The notes under the pieces: generated by a model
Told to the model about the DNA's origin: nothing
Seen by the model: only the letters and a program-made list of their open reading frames with translations
Databases searched by the model: none
Source of the DNA: Limnohabitans sp. JirII-31
GTDB lineage: Bacteria > Pseudomonadota > Gammaproteobacteria > Burkholderiales > Burkholderiaceae_C
Length of the DNA stretch: 63,163 nt
Direction of reading: 5' to 3'
Assembly: GCF_002778315.1 (NCBI RefSeq)
Contig: NZ_NESA01000016.1
Span: forward strand, 1 to 63,163
Program-made: the position numbers and the translations under genes
Shown here: positions 52,904-62,981 of the stretch, one piece after another
Numbering within the stretch: position 1 is the stretch's first letter
How the letters are laid out: each line of letters starts with the position of its first letter

Positions 52904-53926
52904 ATGAATCATCCAATTTTGATCACTGGCGGCACCGGCTTCATTGGCTCGCACACTGCCGTCGTGTTGGCGCAAGCGGGTCAACCGGTGGTCATTTTGG
53001 ACAACCTGTGCAACAGCAGCCCCAAAGTGCTGGACCGGTTGGCTCGTCTGGGCGTGCGCCCGCTAGAGTTTGTACAAGCCGACATCCGCGACGCACAAGC
53101 ACTGGACGCTGTGTTTGCTCGTCACACCTTTACAGGGGTGGTGCACTTTGCCGGGCTCAAAGCCGTGGGGGAATCGGTGGCGCAACCCCTGCGCTACCTT
53201 GACAACAACGTCAGTGGCACCTTGAGCCTGCTGCAAGCCATGGACCGCGCCGACGTGCGCCGCATCGTGTTCAGCTCATCGGCCACGGTGTATGGCGACC
53301 CCGCCGTGGTGCCCATTCCCGAGACTGCCCCGCTCACTGCCACCAACCCTTATGGCCGCAGCAAGCTGATGTGCGAAGACGCCTTGCGTGAACTGCACGC
53401 TGCCGATCCACGTTGGCACATCGCCATCCTGCGCTATTTCAATCCCGTGGGTGCGCACGAAAGCGGCTTGCTGGGCGAAGCCCCCAACGGCATTCCCAAC
53501 AACTTGATGCCCTACATCACCCAAGTCGCCCTGGGGCAACGGGACGCGCTGCAAATTTTCGGCAACGACTACCCCACGCCCGACGGCACCGGCGTGCGCG
53601 ATTACCTGCATGTGATGGACCTCGCACAAGGCCATTTGGCCGCCTTGCAAGCCTTGGACACGCCCAAACTGCTGACCGTCAACCTGGGCACGGGCCAAGG
53701 TGTGAGCGTGCAGCAAATGGTGGACACCTTTGCACACGTCAACGGCGTGCCCATTGCACACCGCGTGGTGGCACGTCGCCCTGGGGATGTGGCCCAATGC
53801 TTGGCCGACCCCAGCCAAGCCAAAGCGCTGCTGAAGTGGCACACCCAACTCGGGCTGGAGCGCATGTGCGCCGACGCTTGGCGTTGGCAATCGATGAACC
53901 CACAAGGCTTTGACACCCCCCTATGA
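52904..53926 (+). CDS. galE: UDP-glucose 4-epimerase
   Basis: Extended SDR of 340 residues interconverting UDP-glucose and UDP-galactose (or their N-acetyl forms). The NAD loop is ITGGTGFIGSHTAVVLAQ, the SSSATVYGDP segment and catalytic NPYGRSKLMCE follow, then LRYFNPVGAHESG, a GalE hallmark. It overlaps the next gene by four bases and heads a polysaccharide operon, so it probably supplies UDP-galactose or UDP-GalNAc for that polymer. Confidence 0.95.
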   Translation: MNHPILITGGTGFIGSHTAVVLAQAGQPVVILDNLCNSSPKVLDRLARLGVRPLEFVQADIRDAQALDAVFARHTFTGVVHFAGLKAVGESVAQPLRYLDNNVSGTLSLLQAMDRADVRRIVFSSSATVYGDPAVVPIPETAPLTATNPYGRSKLMCEDALRELHAADPRWHIAILRYFNPVGAHESGLLGEAPNGIPNNLMPYITQVALGQRDALQIFGNDYPTPDGTGVRDYLHVMDLAQGHLAALQALDTPKLLTVNLGTGQGVSVQQMVDTFAHVNGVPIAHRVVARRPGDVAQCLADPSQAKALLKWHTQLGLERMCADAWRWQSMNPQGFDTPL

Positions 53927-56652
53927 GCACACGCGACGACGGCACCTTGTCTTTGTTTGGCGACGAGCCTTTGCCCCCAGCCACACCTGCGCCCGAGACC
54001 AAAAAACCGCGCGTCAAACGCATCGCGCCTGAACCGACCGAGGCGCCGCCCGTGGTGGCTGACATCGCTCCTCCCTCTGCCACCGATTCAGAGCCGCAAC
54101 CACGCCGCAACAGCCCTTGGGCCACCACCCATGCACCCACACCACCAATTGCCCACAAACCCCATGTGATGCTGGTCATCACCAAAGGCGAGGTCGGTGG
54201 CGCCCAAAGCCATGTGCAGGCCTTGTGCGAGGCCTTGCACACCCGGGTGAACTTCACCGTGGTGATTGGTGGCCCGCCCGAAGACTCGGTACTGGGCGAG
54301 CAGCTACAAGCCCTGGGCGTGCGCGTGTGCCCTATGCCCGCCATGGTGGAGTCCATGTTGCCCTGGCGCCTGTGGCCGGCCGTGCAGCAACTGATTGCGT
54401 TGATTGAAGCCAACCCACCAGACCTGATTCATGCCCACAGCGCCATTGCCGGACTGGCCGCACGCCTAGCCTGCCAGCGCACGGCGCGCCCCGTGGTCTA
54501 CACCGTGCATGGCTTTGGGTTCAAAGCTGAAATTCCATGGCTGCGCCGTCACCTCGCCTCACTGGCCGAGCGTGCCTTATCGGGCTGGACCACGCAAATG
54601 ATTTGCGTCTCGGCCTTTGAGCGCGCCCTGGCCCACCAACTGCCCATCGCACAAGAACGCGTGCATGTGATTGCCAACGGCATTGCACGCTTGAGCACGA
54701 CCAACACCGCGTCCGACGCGATGCCCCCCGCCGCCCCTTCTCTGGGTGAGCAAGAACACCTGCTGCCAAGCGCTCACGAGCGCGCGCTCCCGAACACGAC
54801 AACGACGCCGCGCCTGATCATGGTGGCGCGCATGAAGTCGCCCAAGCGGCACGACCTGCTGCTGCGCGCCTTGGCCAAAGTGCGCGACTGGCTAGGCCAT
54901 GAGTTGCCCGTCACCTTAGCGGGCGATGGCCCCTTGCTGAGCAAGCACCAAGCCCTGGCTCAGCAGTTGGGACTAGAACACATCACCTGGGCTGGCGATG
55001 TGAACCATGTGGCCGAGTTGTTGACGCAGCACGACGTGTTTGTGCTGCTGTCCGACCACGAAGGCATGCCCATCACCGTGCTCGAAGCCATGCGTGCTGG
55101 CCTGCCCGTGCTGGCCAGCGATTTGCCTGGACTGCGCGAGCAAGTGATGCACGGCCATGAAGGCCTGCTGGTGGCCAACACCGAACAAGCCGTGGCACAC
55201 CAGTTGTTGCGCCTGGCACAAGACCCGGCCCTGCGCCAGCGCTTGGGGCATGCAGCACAACAGCGCTTTGAAGCGCAGTTCACGCTGGGCGACATGGCCG
55301 AGCGCGTGATGGCGGTGTACCAACAGTGCTTGCAAGAAGACTTTGCCACCTCGCGCCCGAGCACCACCTTGGGCTCCGCCTTGGTGTCGGCCACGGTGCG
55401 TCGCCGTGACGCGCTGCAAAGCTGGACACTTTGGGGCGCCTGGCTGCTGTTGCCCAGTTTGCTGTTGGCTCATGGTTTGGAAAACCTCGGCTGGGTGACC
55501 TACCAATTTGCCGACACCTTGTGGTGGTGCGCCCTGCCGTATGCGTTGGCGGCACAACTGCTGATGCGCGCCTCGCACTTGCCCTTGGCTGAACGCAGCG
55601 CTGTGCTGTGGGTGTCCACCTCGGCGCCGTTCCTCTTCACGCCCCTGGGCTTTGCACTGTTGCAACACCCCTACTCACGCGCCGCGGTGGTGTGGGCCTA
55701 TGCAGCCACCACGCTGTGGCTGTGGTGGGGTTACCGTCGCCGCGTGGGGCAACGCGCGCTGCACCTGGTGCACCTGGACGCCAACATCCCCGAACAACTG
55801 ACCCGCAGCCTGCAGCCGCAAGCGCTGGACCCACGCGCCATCAGCTTGCAAGCGTGGGATGTCGGCGCAACCGTCGCCCTGCCCGCGTGCGACGGCGTGG
55901 TGTTGGACCGCCATGTGCCCAACACGCCAGAGCGCACCCGACTGCTGAGCCAACTCAAGATGCAGCACCTGCGTCTCTACAGCGTCGAAGCCGTGGCCGA
56001 GCTGGTGAGTGGACGCAAGATGCTGCCTGCTGCCGCAGATGCGCTGTGGGAGATCGACAACGACCCCGGCTACGACCGCCTCAAGCGCTTGATCGACCTG
56101 AGCTTGGTGCTGCTGCTCGCCCCCCTGTGGTTGCCTTTGGCGCTGGCAGTCGGTGTGGCGGTGCGCTACGACTCGGCAGGCCCAGCGCTGTATTCGCAAA
56201 CACGCATTGGCCGCTACGGCCAAGCCTTCAGACTGTGGAAGTTTCGCAGCATGGTGCATGGCGCGTCCGCGCCCGCCACACGCTTTGCACAGACCGATGA
56301 CCCACGCATCACACGCGTGGGGCAGTTCATTCGCCGCACCCGGCTCGACGAGTTGCCTCAGCTGTGGAATGTGCTGTGGGGCCAGATGAGCTTGATCGGC
56401 CCTCGCCCTGAACAAGCGCCTTTTGTGCGCGACTTTGCCACCACCATCCCCAGCTACCCTTACCGACACCTGGTGCGCCCCGGCTTGACCGGCTGGGCCC
56501 AAGTGCAACACGGTTACGCCGACAGCGCCGACAGCACGCGCGTGAAACTCAGCTACGACCTGTACTACGTGGCGCACTACTCACTCGCACTGGACTTGTT
56601 GATCGCCGTCAAGACCGTGCGCACCGTGCTCACCGGCTTTGGTGCGCGATGA
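53923..56652 (+). CDS. fused GT4 glycosyltransferase and membrane sugar-phosphate transferase
   Basis: A 909-residue two-enzyme fusion. Residues 1-80 are Pro-rich and probably disordered. Residues 81 to about 470 form a GT4-like glycosyltransferase (MLVITKGEVGGAQSHVQAL at the start, RHDLLLRALAKVRDW, and LSDHEGMPITVLEAMRAGLP in the donor site). About 500-606 hold several membrane segments, 610-710 a soluble linker, and 713-909 a bacterial sugar transferase (WcaJ/WbaP type) with LWKFRSMVHGA, TRLDELPQLWNVLWG, MSLIGPRPEQA and RPGLTGWAQVQHG. The C-terminal part would load the first sugar-phosphate onto undecaprenyl phosphate and the N-terminal part add a later sugar. Confidence 0.92.
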   Translation: MSTRDDGTLSLFGDEPLPPATPAPETKKPRVKRIAPEPTEAPPVVADIAPPSATDSEPQPRRNSPWATTHAPTPPIAHKPHVMLVITKGEVGGAQSHVQALCEALHTRVNFTVVIGGPPEDSVLGEQLQALGVRVCPMPAMVESMLPWRLWPAVQQLIALIEANPPDLIHAHSAIAGLAARLACQRTARPVVYTVHGFGFKAEIPWLRRHLASLAERALSGWTTQMICVSAFERALAHQLPIAQERVHVIANGIARLSTTNTASDAMPPAAPSLGEQEHLLPSAHERALPNTTTTPRLIMVARMKSPKRHDLLLRALAKVRDWLGHELPVTLAGDGPLLSKHQALAQQLGLEHITWAGDVNHVAELLTQHDVFVLLSDHEGMPITVLEAMRAGLPVLASDLPGLREQVMHGHEGLLVANTEQAVAHQLLRLAQDPALRQRLGHAAQQRFEAQFTLGDMAERVMAVYQQCLQEDFATSRPSTTLGSALVSATVRRRDALQSWTLWGAWLLLPSLLLAHGLENLGWVTYQFADTLWWCALPYALAAQLLMRASHLPLAERSAVLWVSTSAPFLFTPLGFALLQHPYSRAAVVWAYAATTLWLWWGYRRRVGQRALHLVHLDANIPEQLTRSLQPQALDPRAISLQAWDVGATVALPACDGVVLDRHVPNTPERTRLLSQLKMQHLRLYSVEAVAELVSGRKMLPAAADALWEIDNDPGYDRLKRLIDLSLVLLLAPLWLPLALAVGVAVRYDSAGPALYSQTRIGRYGQAFRLWKFRSMVHGASAPATRFAQTDDPRITRVGQFIRRTRLDELPQLWNVLWGQMSLIGPRPEQAPFVRDFATTIPSYPYRHLVRPGLTGWAQVQHGYADSADSTRVKLSYDLYYVAHYSLALDLLIAVKTVRTVLTGFGAR

Positions 56653-56680
56653 ACACCGACGCTTCAAAGTGAGCCAGACC

Positions 56681-57694
56681 ATGCGCCACGTGTTGATGTT
56701 GGAAGAACCCGGCTGGGGCGGCGTGGCCACCATGTGCCTGACCTTGCAACAGGCCTTGGGCGAAGCCAACTGGCAGATCACCGCCTTGCCCTGGCGTCAA
56801 ACCCATTGGCCCACCCTGGTGCAAGCGGCCAAGCAACACGATGTGATTTTGGCCAGCCACAACTTTGGCCCCACCTACTGCGGCGCCGCCCTCAAAGCCC
56901 TGAGCGGCACACCCCTGGTGAGCTGGGTGCATGGCCCATTGCAAGACGTGCTGAAAGAAGCCCGCGCCTCGGTGATGAAAAAAACTTGGCTGCGCTTGAT
57001 CTACCGTCAGGTCGACCACTTTGTCTCGGTGTCACGCACGACCGAAAACTCGCTGCTGGGCTTTGTCAAACAACTCCACCGCACGCAGCGCAGCCACGTG
57101 GTGCCCAACGCCATGGCGCCCATGCCTGCGGGGCAGCCCATTCATGTGCACGCCGGCCATGGAGGAGAAAGCGGCATACCGCCGCTGCTGCTTGGCTATG
57201 TGGGGCGTTTGTCGGCCGAGAAGCGTCCAGGCTTGTTGCTCGACACCTTGCGCTTTTTGCCCGACGAGGCACAACTGGGTATCGTGGGTGACGGCCCCTT
57301 GCACCGCCACTTGGCCCACCAGGGCATGGACTTGCTGATGCAAGGCAGGTTGCATTTTTTGGGCAAACACCCCAGCGGCGCGAGCTTGTACACCCCATGG
57401 GAGATGACGCTGCTGACCTCTCGCTTTGAAGGCTGTCCCATGACCGCGTTAGAGTCGCTCGCCTGCGGAGTGCCCTGCGTGACCTTGCCCATTCCCGCCC
57501 TGCGCGAGTTGTTTGACCGCGATGCGCCCTATCTGTTGGCACGTGGTGACGCGCCCGTGGCATTGGCCGAGGCGGTGATGACGGTGCTGAGTTTGCCGCC
57601 CGAACAAGTCAAGACCGACATGGCGCGCATCGTGGCCCGGCACAACCTGCCGGCATTCACCCAAGCTTGGCAAGAGGTGTTGCGCGCATGCTGA
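56681..57694 (+). CDS. GT4-family glycosyltransferase
   Basis: Glycosyltransferase of 337 residues from the ATG at 56681 (MRHVLMLEEPGWGGVATM). Upstream TTG and GTG codons in frame are possible starts and no start has a good ribosome site. The C-terminal donor half carries LLLGYVGRLSAEKRPGLLLD, LGIVGDGPLHRHLA and SRFEGCPMTALESLACGVP. It transfers a sugar to the growing repeat unit on the cytoplasmic face. The stop overlaps the next gene by seven bases. Confidence 0.9.
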   Translation: MRHVLMLEEPGWGGVATMCLTLQQALGEANWQITALPWRQTHWPTLVQAAKQHDVILASHNFGPTYCGAALKALSGTPLVSWVHGPLQDVLKEARASVMKKTWLRLIYRQVDHFVSVSRTTENSLLGFVKQLHRTQRSHVVPNAMAPMPAGQPIHVHAGHGGESGIPPLLLGYVGRLSAEKRPGLLLDTLRFLPDEAQLGIVGDGPLHRHLAHQGMDLLMQGRLHFLGKHPSGASLYTPWEMTLLTSRFEGCPMTALESLACGVPCVTLPIPALRELFDRDAPYLLARGDAPVALAEAVMTVLSLPPEQVKTDMARIVARHNLPAFTQAWQEVLRAC

Positions 57695-58596
57695 TTCACT
57701 TTGTACGCAACGGCTCCGCTTACTTGCCAGAGCTCGATGCCTATGCCGCGTTTTTGCAAGACCGTGGTCACCAGGTGCAAGTGCACGACGACAGCACCAG
57801 TGTGCCCACCAGCGCATCGGTGGTGTGGTGGATGTGTGGTCGTGTGCCCTACACAGAGGCGCATCGTTTGCGCCAGGCATTTCATGTGCATGAATACGCG
57901 TCAGCCTCGGTGCCACCGCACGCGTGGCTGAAAGACCAAATCAAACACTGGACCCAGCCCAGGCCCGACTATCGGATTTACCAAAACGGCTGGGTGCGTG
58001 AGCGTTTGGGCTTTGGCAACTCGGTGCCCAGCGCCTTGCGCGACATGGGCGTGGCCCAGCACTTCTTCGATGTGGCCCAGCGTCGCGACTTGCCCGCGCC
58101 TGAATTCGACTTGGTGTATTTGGGCGAGATGAATCGCTTGTTGCCCTTTGTTCCCATGCTGCACAGCATCCACGCGGCAGGTCGACGCTTGTTGCTGATC
58201 GGCGATGTGCCTGAGGCGTTGCAGGCGCAGTTGCCTGCCTCGGTCACCTGCACGGGCCGTGTGCCACACACCCACGTGCCCGAACAGTTGCGCCGCGCAC
58301 GGTTTGGCTTGAACCTGGTGAGCAATGTCGTGCCCTACAACCAGCAAACCTCCACAAAACTGTTGGAGTACTGCGCGGTGGGTTTGCCTGTGGTGAGCAA
58401 CGACTACGCCTGGGTGCGCTACTTTGCGGCGCAACACCAAGGCAACTTCTTGCTGTTGCGTGCTGAGCTCAGCAGCTGGGAAACTAACTTTGGCGAAGCG
58501 CTCGACGTCTTTCCCTACGTGGTGCCTGACGTGCAAGCCTTGGCCTGGCCGCAGGTGCTGGCCAAATTGCCACTCTGGCAACACCTGCTAGGTTGA
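57688..58596 (+). CDS. glycosyltransferase, CgeB/GT-B-like
   Basis: Protein of 302 residues with a GT-B-like C-terminal half (FDLVYLGEMNRLLPF, LLLIGDVPEALQAQL, RVPHTHVPEQLRRARFGLN, and YNQQTSTKLLEYCAVGLPVV). The N-terminal half is less conserved. The motif KLLEYCAVGLPVVSNDY is the nucleotide-sugar binding region of GT4/CgeB-like enzymes. It sits between another glycosyltransferase and the flippase gene, overlapping the former by seven bases, so it belongs to the same polymer pathway. Confidence 0.83.
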   Translation: MLIHFVRNGSAYLPELDAYAAFLQDRGHQVQVHDDSTSVPTSASVVWWMCGRVPYTEAHRLRQAFHVHEYASASVPPHAWLKDQIKHWTQPRPDYRIYQNGWVRERLGFGNSVPSALRDMGVAQHFFDVAQRRDLPAPEFDLVYLGEMNRLLPFVPMLHSIHAAGRRLLLIGDVPEALQAQLPASVTCTGRVPHTHVPEQLRRARFGLNLVSNVVPYNQQTSTKLLEYCAVGLPVVSNDYAWVRYFAAQHQGNFLLLRAELSSWETNFGEALDVFPYVVPDVQALAWPQVLAKLPLWQHLLG

Positions 58597-58602
58597 CAGC
58601 CC

Positions 58603-59835
58603 ATGCAACAGCCTCGTTGGCGCCAACTGCCCTCATCTAGCCACACCGTGGCCTTGGCCAGCTTGGTGGCGTTTGGCACCCAGGTGGTGTTTGCGCTGCT
58701 CATGCTGCGCTTGTTCACGCCACAAGAGGTGGGTGAGTTTTCTCTATTGAGCCAGATCGGCTTTTTTTGGATGACGCTGGCCCTGGCCCAAGCCCCCTTG
58801 AGCTTGCTAGCCAATGCCCATGCGCCTGCAAACGATGCGCTGCGCAGCGCATGGCGAAGCAGTCTGCAACGCGGTCTGTGGTTGCTGCCCCTGGCCGCTG
58901 CTGCCGTGTGGCTCAGTGGCTTAAACGCCGGCTCAGCGTTGCTGTGGGTGCTGCTGTTAGCGGTGTGTCAAATGGCTTGGGTGTTGGCACAAAGCTTCAC
59001 CCTGCGCGTGGGGACACGTTGGCAACAGGCCACCGTGCGCGTGGTGCCCCCTCTCACAGCGGCGCTGACGGCTCTGGGCGGCGCATGGATGGCCTGGTCT
59101 GGCCCAACCCTGGTGTGGTCGGCGGTGCTGGGCTACGCCGTGGGCGCAGCGTGGCTGGCACCTGCCTGGCAGGCCACGCCCGATGCGCATGCACAGCACC
59201 TGCCGCACATGCCCATCAACCCGGCCCCCGTCCACACACAGTCAGACCCGCGCAGCGCGCGCTTGCGTTTTGCGCACACGTTGAGTGACGCACTGCTGGC
59301 CACCTGCCTGGTTGTGGTGTGGCAACGGCTCTATGGCGCACAAGACACCGGTTGGTTGACCGCCTTGTTGCGCGTCTTGGGCTTTGTGCCAGCGCTGGTT
59401 CACATGGCCTGGGCCCAGGTGGTGCTGGCACAAGGTCATGCGCCACAGCACCTCCACCCTCGCCGCACGGCTGGACTGTTAGGTTTGGTCGCCGCGGCCT
59501 GCGTGGTTGGGCTGGGATGGGTGTGCACCTTGGCTCTTGAATGGCATTGGCTGGACACGCGCTGGACGGGCATTTGGATCTACATAGTGCCTGTGGCCGG
59601 ATGGCAGGTTGGGGCCTGCCTGTTAGCGGCGTTCAGCCATCGCCCATTTCAAACCCACGCAGCCGTCCGCTATTCATGGGCGTGCATCGCGTTGACGTGT
59701 GTGCAAGCGGTGGTGTTGTGGGGGCCTGTGCTGGCGAGTTCAACACCAGATGCGGCACAGCACATCGTTACGTTTGCAAGCGTCAGCGGCTTGGGGTTGT
59801 TGGCTTTGACCGTGTGGGTGGCACGCTTGCGCTAA
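58603..59835 (+). CDS. Wzx-like polysaccharide flippase
   Basis: Integral membrane protein of 410 residues with about 12 hydrophobic segments. The start VALASLVAFGTQVVFALLML followed by RLFTPQEVGEFSLLSQIGFF is typical of the PST/Wzx exporter family of the MOP superfamily. It would flip the lipid-linked repeat unit across the inner membrane. Its gene starts seven bases after the glycosyltransferase stop and ends the plus-strand unit. No polymerase (wzy) is seen in this part of the locus. Confidence 0.83.
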   Translation: MQQPRWRQLPSSSHTVALASLVAFGTQVVFALLMLRLFTPQEVGEFSLLSQIGFFWMTLALAQAPLSLLANAHAPANDALRSAWRSSLQRGLWLLPLAAAAVWLSGLNAGSALLWVLLLAVCQMAWVLAQSFTLRVGTRWQQATVRVVPPLTAALTALGGAWMAWSGPTLVWSAVLGYAVGAAWLAPAWQATPDAHAQHLPHMPINPAPVHTQSDPRSARLRFAHTLSDALLATCLVVVWQRLYGAQDTGWLTALLRVLGFVPALVHMAWAQVVLAQGHAPQHLHPRRTAGLLGLVAAACVVGLGWVCTLALEWHWLDTRWTGIWIYIVPVAGWQVGACLLAAFSHRPFQTHAAVRYSWACIALTCVQAVVLWGPVLASSTPDAAQHIVTFASVSGLGLLALTVWVARLR

Positions 59836-59873
59836 GAGCGATTGTGTTGGCCGGCTTGCGGGCATGGCATCGC

Positions 59874-60620
59874 TTAAACCCGATGGGTCAAACGCGCCGA
59901 CACCACCAGGTTGTCGGCCCACACAGAACGCCACGCCACACACCTTGCAAATACACGCCCTTTGAGGGACGAGGCAGGTGCAATTTGCGCACAGATGGCA
60001 TTGCAGCCAACATAGCCCGCACGCGCCAACACCTTCAGCACCGTGAATGGTGAGTACCAGCAGAGGTGGTCGGTGTTGATGCATTCCACACCATGCCAGG
60101 CATTCCAGAGGTTGCGCAAACTCAAACCATTGGGCACAGAAACCACCAAGGTGGCGCCTGGGGCGGTGTGGGCCACGCGCTGCAAGAACGCAATCGGGTT
60201 GTGAAGGTGTTCCATCACGTCAGGGAGCAACACATGGGTGGGCTGAAATTCATCCACCAGGCGCTGAAAAGCGGAATCAAAAATATCCAGGCAATGCAGG
60301 TCGGTGACGCCCAGCTGCGTGGCCAAGGCCACCGCATCGGCATTGATGTCCACGCCAACACATGCTGCGGCCACCTGCTGCACTTGGTCGTGCAGCCACA
60401 CGCCTTGTTGCAACTTGTCGGCAATCAAGGGGGCATGGTCGGCAAACCCCAAATGCAACACGCGCCCGCCACGCACAGCATCGCACAACACCGCGTTGCG
60501 GCCTCGGGCGTCAAACGGCCAAGCGACGGGGAAACGGGCATCGGCATCGAACGAAGCATCACGCAACAACGAGGCCCACTGACCCTCGGCGCGACTCTGC
60601 GATGCGTCTGGATGAGGCAT
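59874..60620 (-). CDS. class I SAM-dependent methyltransferase
   Basis: Protein of 248 residues. SAM-binding elements: GGRVLHLGFADHAPL as motif I, then VGVDINADAVALA, and DLHCLDIFDS; the LLPDVMEHLHNPIAFLQRV and VSVPNGLSLRN stretches are typical of methyltransferase type 11/23 proteins in polysaccharide loci. The start at 60620 overlaps the rfbC stop by one base (TGATG). Likely methylates a sugar or tip of the surface polymer. The upstream open frame is antisense to rfbC and was rejected. Confidence 0.82.
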   Translation of the reverse strand: MPHPDASQSRAEGQWASLLRDASFDADARFPVAWPFDARGRNAVLCDAVRGGRVLHLGFADHAPLIADKLQQGVWLHDQVQQVAAACVGVDINADAVALATQLGVTDLHCLDIFDSAFQRLVDEFQPTHVLLPDVMEHLHNPIAFLQRVAHTAPGATLVVSVPNGLSLRNLWNAWHGVECINTDHLCWYSPFTVLKVLARAGYVGCNAICAQIAPASSLKGRVFARCVAWRSVWADNLVVSARLTHRV

Positions 60621-61171
60621 CAAAAACTGGCGAAGAGGGTGGGCGCGTTGGCGTCTTTGGCAGCCAACAGCGGTGGCGCAGACAACAGATGCAACGGCCA
60701 TTCCACACCCACAGCAGGATCGCTCCACAGCAAACTGCGTTCGAACTCCGGGTGGTAATAGTCGGTGGTTTTGTACAAAAACTCGGCGCTCTCGCTCGTC
60801 ACCAAAAAACCATGGGCCAAACCTTCAGGCACCCACAGCTGACGTTTGTTTTCTGCCGACAACTCTAGGCCAAACCATTGGCCATAGGTTTTGGATTCGC
60901 GACGAATGTCGACCGCCACATCAAACACCGAGCCTTGCGTGACACGCACCAACTTGCCCTGCGGGTGCTGCACCTGGTAGTGCAAACCACGCAACACCCC
61001 TTGGCTCGACTTGCTGTGGTTGTCTTGCACAAAGGTTCGCTCTAAACCGGTGGCTTGCGCGAAGTCGCGTGCGTTGAAGCTCTCAAAAAAGAAGCCACGC
61101 GCATCGCCAAACACCTTGGGCTCCAAAATCAACACACCGTCAATGGGTGTGGGGGTCACTTGATAGGGCAT
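60620..61171 (-). CDS. rfbC: dTDP-4-dehydrorhamnose 3,5-epimerase
   Basis: RmlC-type epimerase of 183 residues, third enzyme of dTDP-L-rhamnose synthesis. Diagnostic segments are DARGFFFESFNARDFA, QDNHSKSSQGVLRGLHYQ (with the catalytic histidine) and WVPEGLAHGFLVTSESAEFLY. It lies three bases after rfbA. A rhamnose-containing surface polymer is therefore expected. Confidence 0.97.
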   Translation of the reverse strand: MPYQVTPTPIDGVLILEPKVFGDARGFFFESFNARDFAQATGLERTFVQDNHSKSSQGVLRGLHYQVQHPQGKLVRVTQGSVFDVAVDIRRESKTYGQWFGLELSAENKRQLWVPEGLAHGFLVTSESAEFLYKTTDYYHPEFERSLLWSDPAVGVEWPLHLLSAPPLLAAKDANAPTLFASF

Positions 61172-61174
61172 GGC

Positions 61175-62050
61175 TTACTTCAACAAACTGAGCAAGTACT
61201 GGCCGTAACCATTTTTAGCCAAAGGTGCGGCCAACTTGCCGAGCTGCGCTGCATCGATCCAGTGCTGGGCAAAGGCAATTTCCTCAGGGCACGCCACCAT
61301 CAAGCCCTGGCGTTTTTGCAAAGTGGCAATGAAGCTGGCTGCTTCCATCAGGCTTTCGTGTGTACCCGTGTCGAGCCACGCATAACCACGGCCCATGATC
61401 TCCACGTTGAGTTGCCCTAACTCCAAGTAACGCTTGTTGACATCGGTGATTTCGAGTTCACCCCGGTGAGAAGGCTTCACGGCAGCAGCGATGTCGCACA
61501 CCTGCTCGTCGTAAAAATACAAACCCGTCACCGCATAGTTGGATTTGGGTTGCTTGGGTTTTTCTTCAATGCTCAAGGCACGGAACTGCGCGTCAAACTC
61601 GACCACGCCATAACGCTCTGGGTCGTGCACGTGGTAGGCGAACACCGAAGCACCCTGGCTGCGTTGGTCGGCCCGTTGCAACTGCTTGACCAAGTCGTGG
61701 CCATAAAAGATGTTGTCGCCCAACACCAGGGCGCTGGGGTGGTCCGCCACAAAGTGTTTACCAATGATGAAGGCTTGCGCCAAGCCATCAGGGCTAGGCT
61801 GTACAGCGTACTCAATGTGCATGCCCCACTGGCTGCCGTCCCCCAGCAACTCGGCAAAACGCGGCGTGTCTTGTGGCGTAGAAATCACCAGCACCTCGCG
61901 AATGCCGCTGAGCATGAGCGTGGTGAGGGGGTAATAAATCATCGGCTTGTCATACACCGGCATCAATTGTTTGCTGACCGCTTGTGTGACCGGGTACAGA
62001 CGGGTGCCTGAGCCACCCGCCAAGATGATGCCTTTTCTGTTTTTCTGCAT
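61175..62050 (-). CDS. rfbA: glucose-1-phosphate thymidylyltransferase
   Basis: RmlA of 291 residues, makes dTDP-glucose, the first step of the pathway. The nucleotide loop [14 protein letters not shown], the KPMIYYPL stretch and [13 protein letters not shown] are typical. The C-terminus [11 protein letters not shown] is normal. It follows rfbD by five bases on the minus strand. Confidence 0.98.
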   Translation of the reverse strand: MQKNRKGIILAGGSGTRLYPVTQAVSKQLMPVYDKPMIYYPLTTLMLSGIREVLVISTPQDTPRFAELLGDGSQWGMHIEYAVQPSPDGLAQAFIIGKHFVADHPSALVLGDNIFYGHDLVKQLQRADQRSQGASVFAYHVHDPERYGVVEFDAQFRALSIEEKPKQPKSNYAVTGLYFYDEQVCDIAAAVKPSHRGELEITDVNKRYLELGQLNVEIMGRGYAWLDTGTHESLMEAASFIATLQKRQGLMVACPEEIAFAQHWIDAAQLGKLAAPLAKNGYGQYLLSLLK

Positions 62051-62055
62051 AGTCT

Positions 62056-62970
62056 TTACTTTGACAACAAAGCACCAAGGATACCGTCAACGCCTTGCTG
62101 CCAATCTGGCAAGGTGAGGTTGAAGGTGTGTTGCGCTTTGTGCGTGTTTAAACGTGAGTTCAGTGGACGTGGTGCAGGCAGCGGGTATTCAGCGGTGGTG
62201 ATCGGGTGCACAGCCTCTGGTGTGGCTTTGAGTGACAGTCCGCGCGCGTGCGCACTGGCAATCACGTGCTGTGCATAAGCATGCCACGTGGTCTCGCCAC
62301 CCGCAGCCACGTGGTACGCGCCCCAGCGCGGGTCATGTGCATCAGCGTCTTGCATGGCTTGCACCATCTGCACCGTGACCTGCGCCAACAAAGCGGTAGA
62401 GGTGGGCACGCCCACTTGATCGGCCACCACGCGCAGGCTGTCGCGCTCGGCAGCGAGGCGCAACATGGTTTTTAAAAAATTACCGCCATGTGTGCCCACC
62501 ACCCAGCTGGTGCGCAGAATCAAATACTTGGCACAGCTTTTTGCCAGCGCTTGCTCGCCTGCCAATTTGCTTTGTCCGTAAACAGACAGCGGATGGGGCA
62601 TATCTGTCTCTTGCCACGGCTGGTTGCCCGAGCCATCAAACACATAGTCGGTGGAATAGTGCACCACCATGGCACTGCAATGTTGGGCCACCTCGCCCAA
62701 CACGCCGACTGACAACGCATTGACGGCATGGGCAACATCGGGTTCTGACTCTGCCTTGTCAACGGCGGTGTAAGCCGCTGCATTGACGATGACGGTGGGG
62801 ACAAAGTTTTGTGTGATGTGCGCCAGCGATTGACGCAGCACGTCGGGTTGTGACAAGTCAGCCTCAATACGCGTGAGGACTTTGACGTCACCCAAGATTT
62901 GCAGGGCTGTGGCGAGTTCGTTGCCGAGTTGGCCGTTGGCGCCGAGCAAAAGAATTTTGTGTGGAAGCAT
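62056..62970 (-). CDS. rfbD: dTDP-4-dehydrorhamnose reductase
   Basis: RmlD of 304 residues, last enzyme to dTDP-L-rhamnose. The NAD(P) loop is [14 protein letters not shown] and the catalytic pair lies in [24 protein letters not shown] is a RmlD hallmark. The ATG at 62970 is 11 bases after the rfbB stop. The upstream frame is part of rfbB on another frame and was not used. Confidence 0.96.
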   Translation of the reverse strand: MLPHKILLLGANGQLGNELATALQILGDVKVLTRIEADLSQPDVLRQSLAHITQNFVPTVIVNAAAYTAVDKAESEPDVAHAVNALSVGVLGEVAQHCSAMVVHYSTDYVFDGSGNQPWQETDMPHPLSVYGQSKLAGEQALAKSCAKYLILRTSWVVGTHGGNFLKTMLRLAAERDSLRVVADQVGVPTSTALLAQVTVQMVQAMQDADAHDPRWGAYHVAAGGETTWHAYAQHVIASAHARGLSLKATPEAVHPITTAEYPLPAPRPLNSRLNTHKAQHTFNLTLPDWQQGVDGILGALLSK

Positions 62971-62981
62971 GGGCTGGAAAT

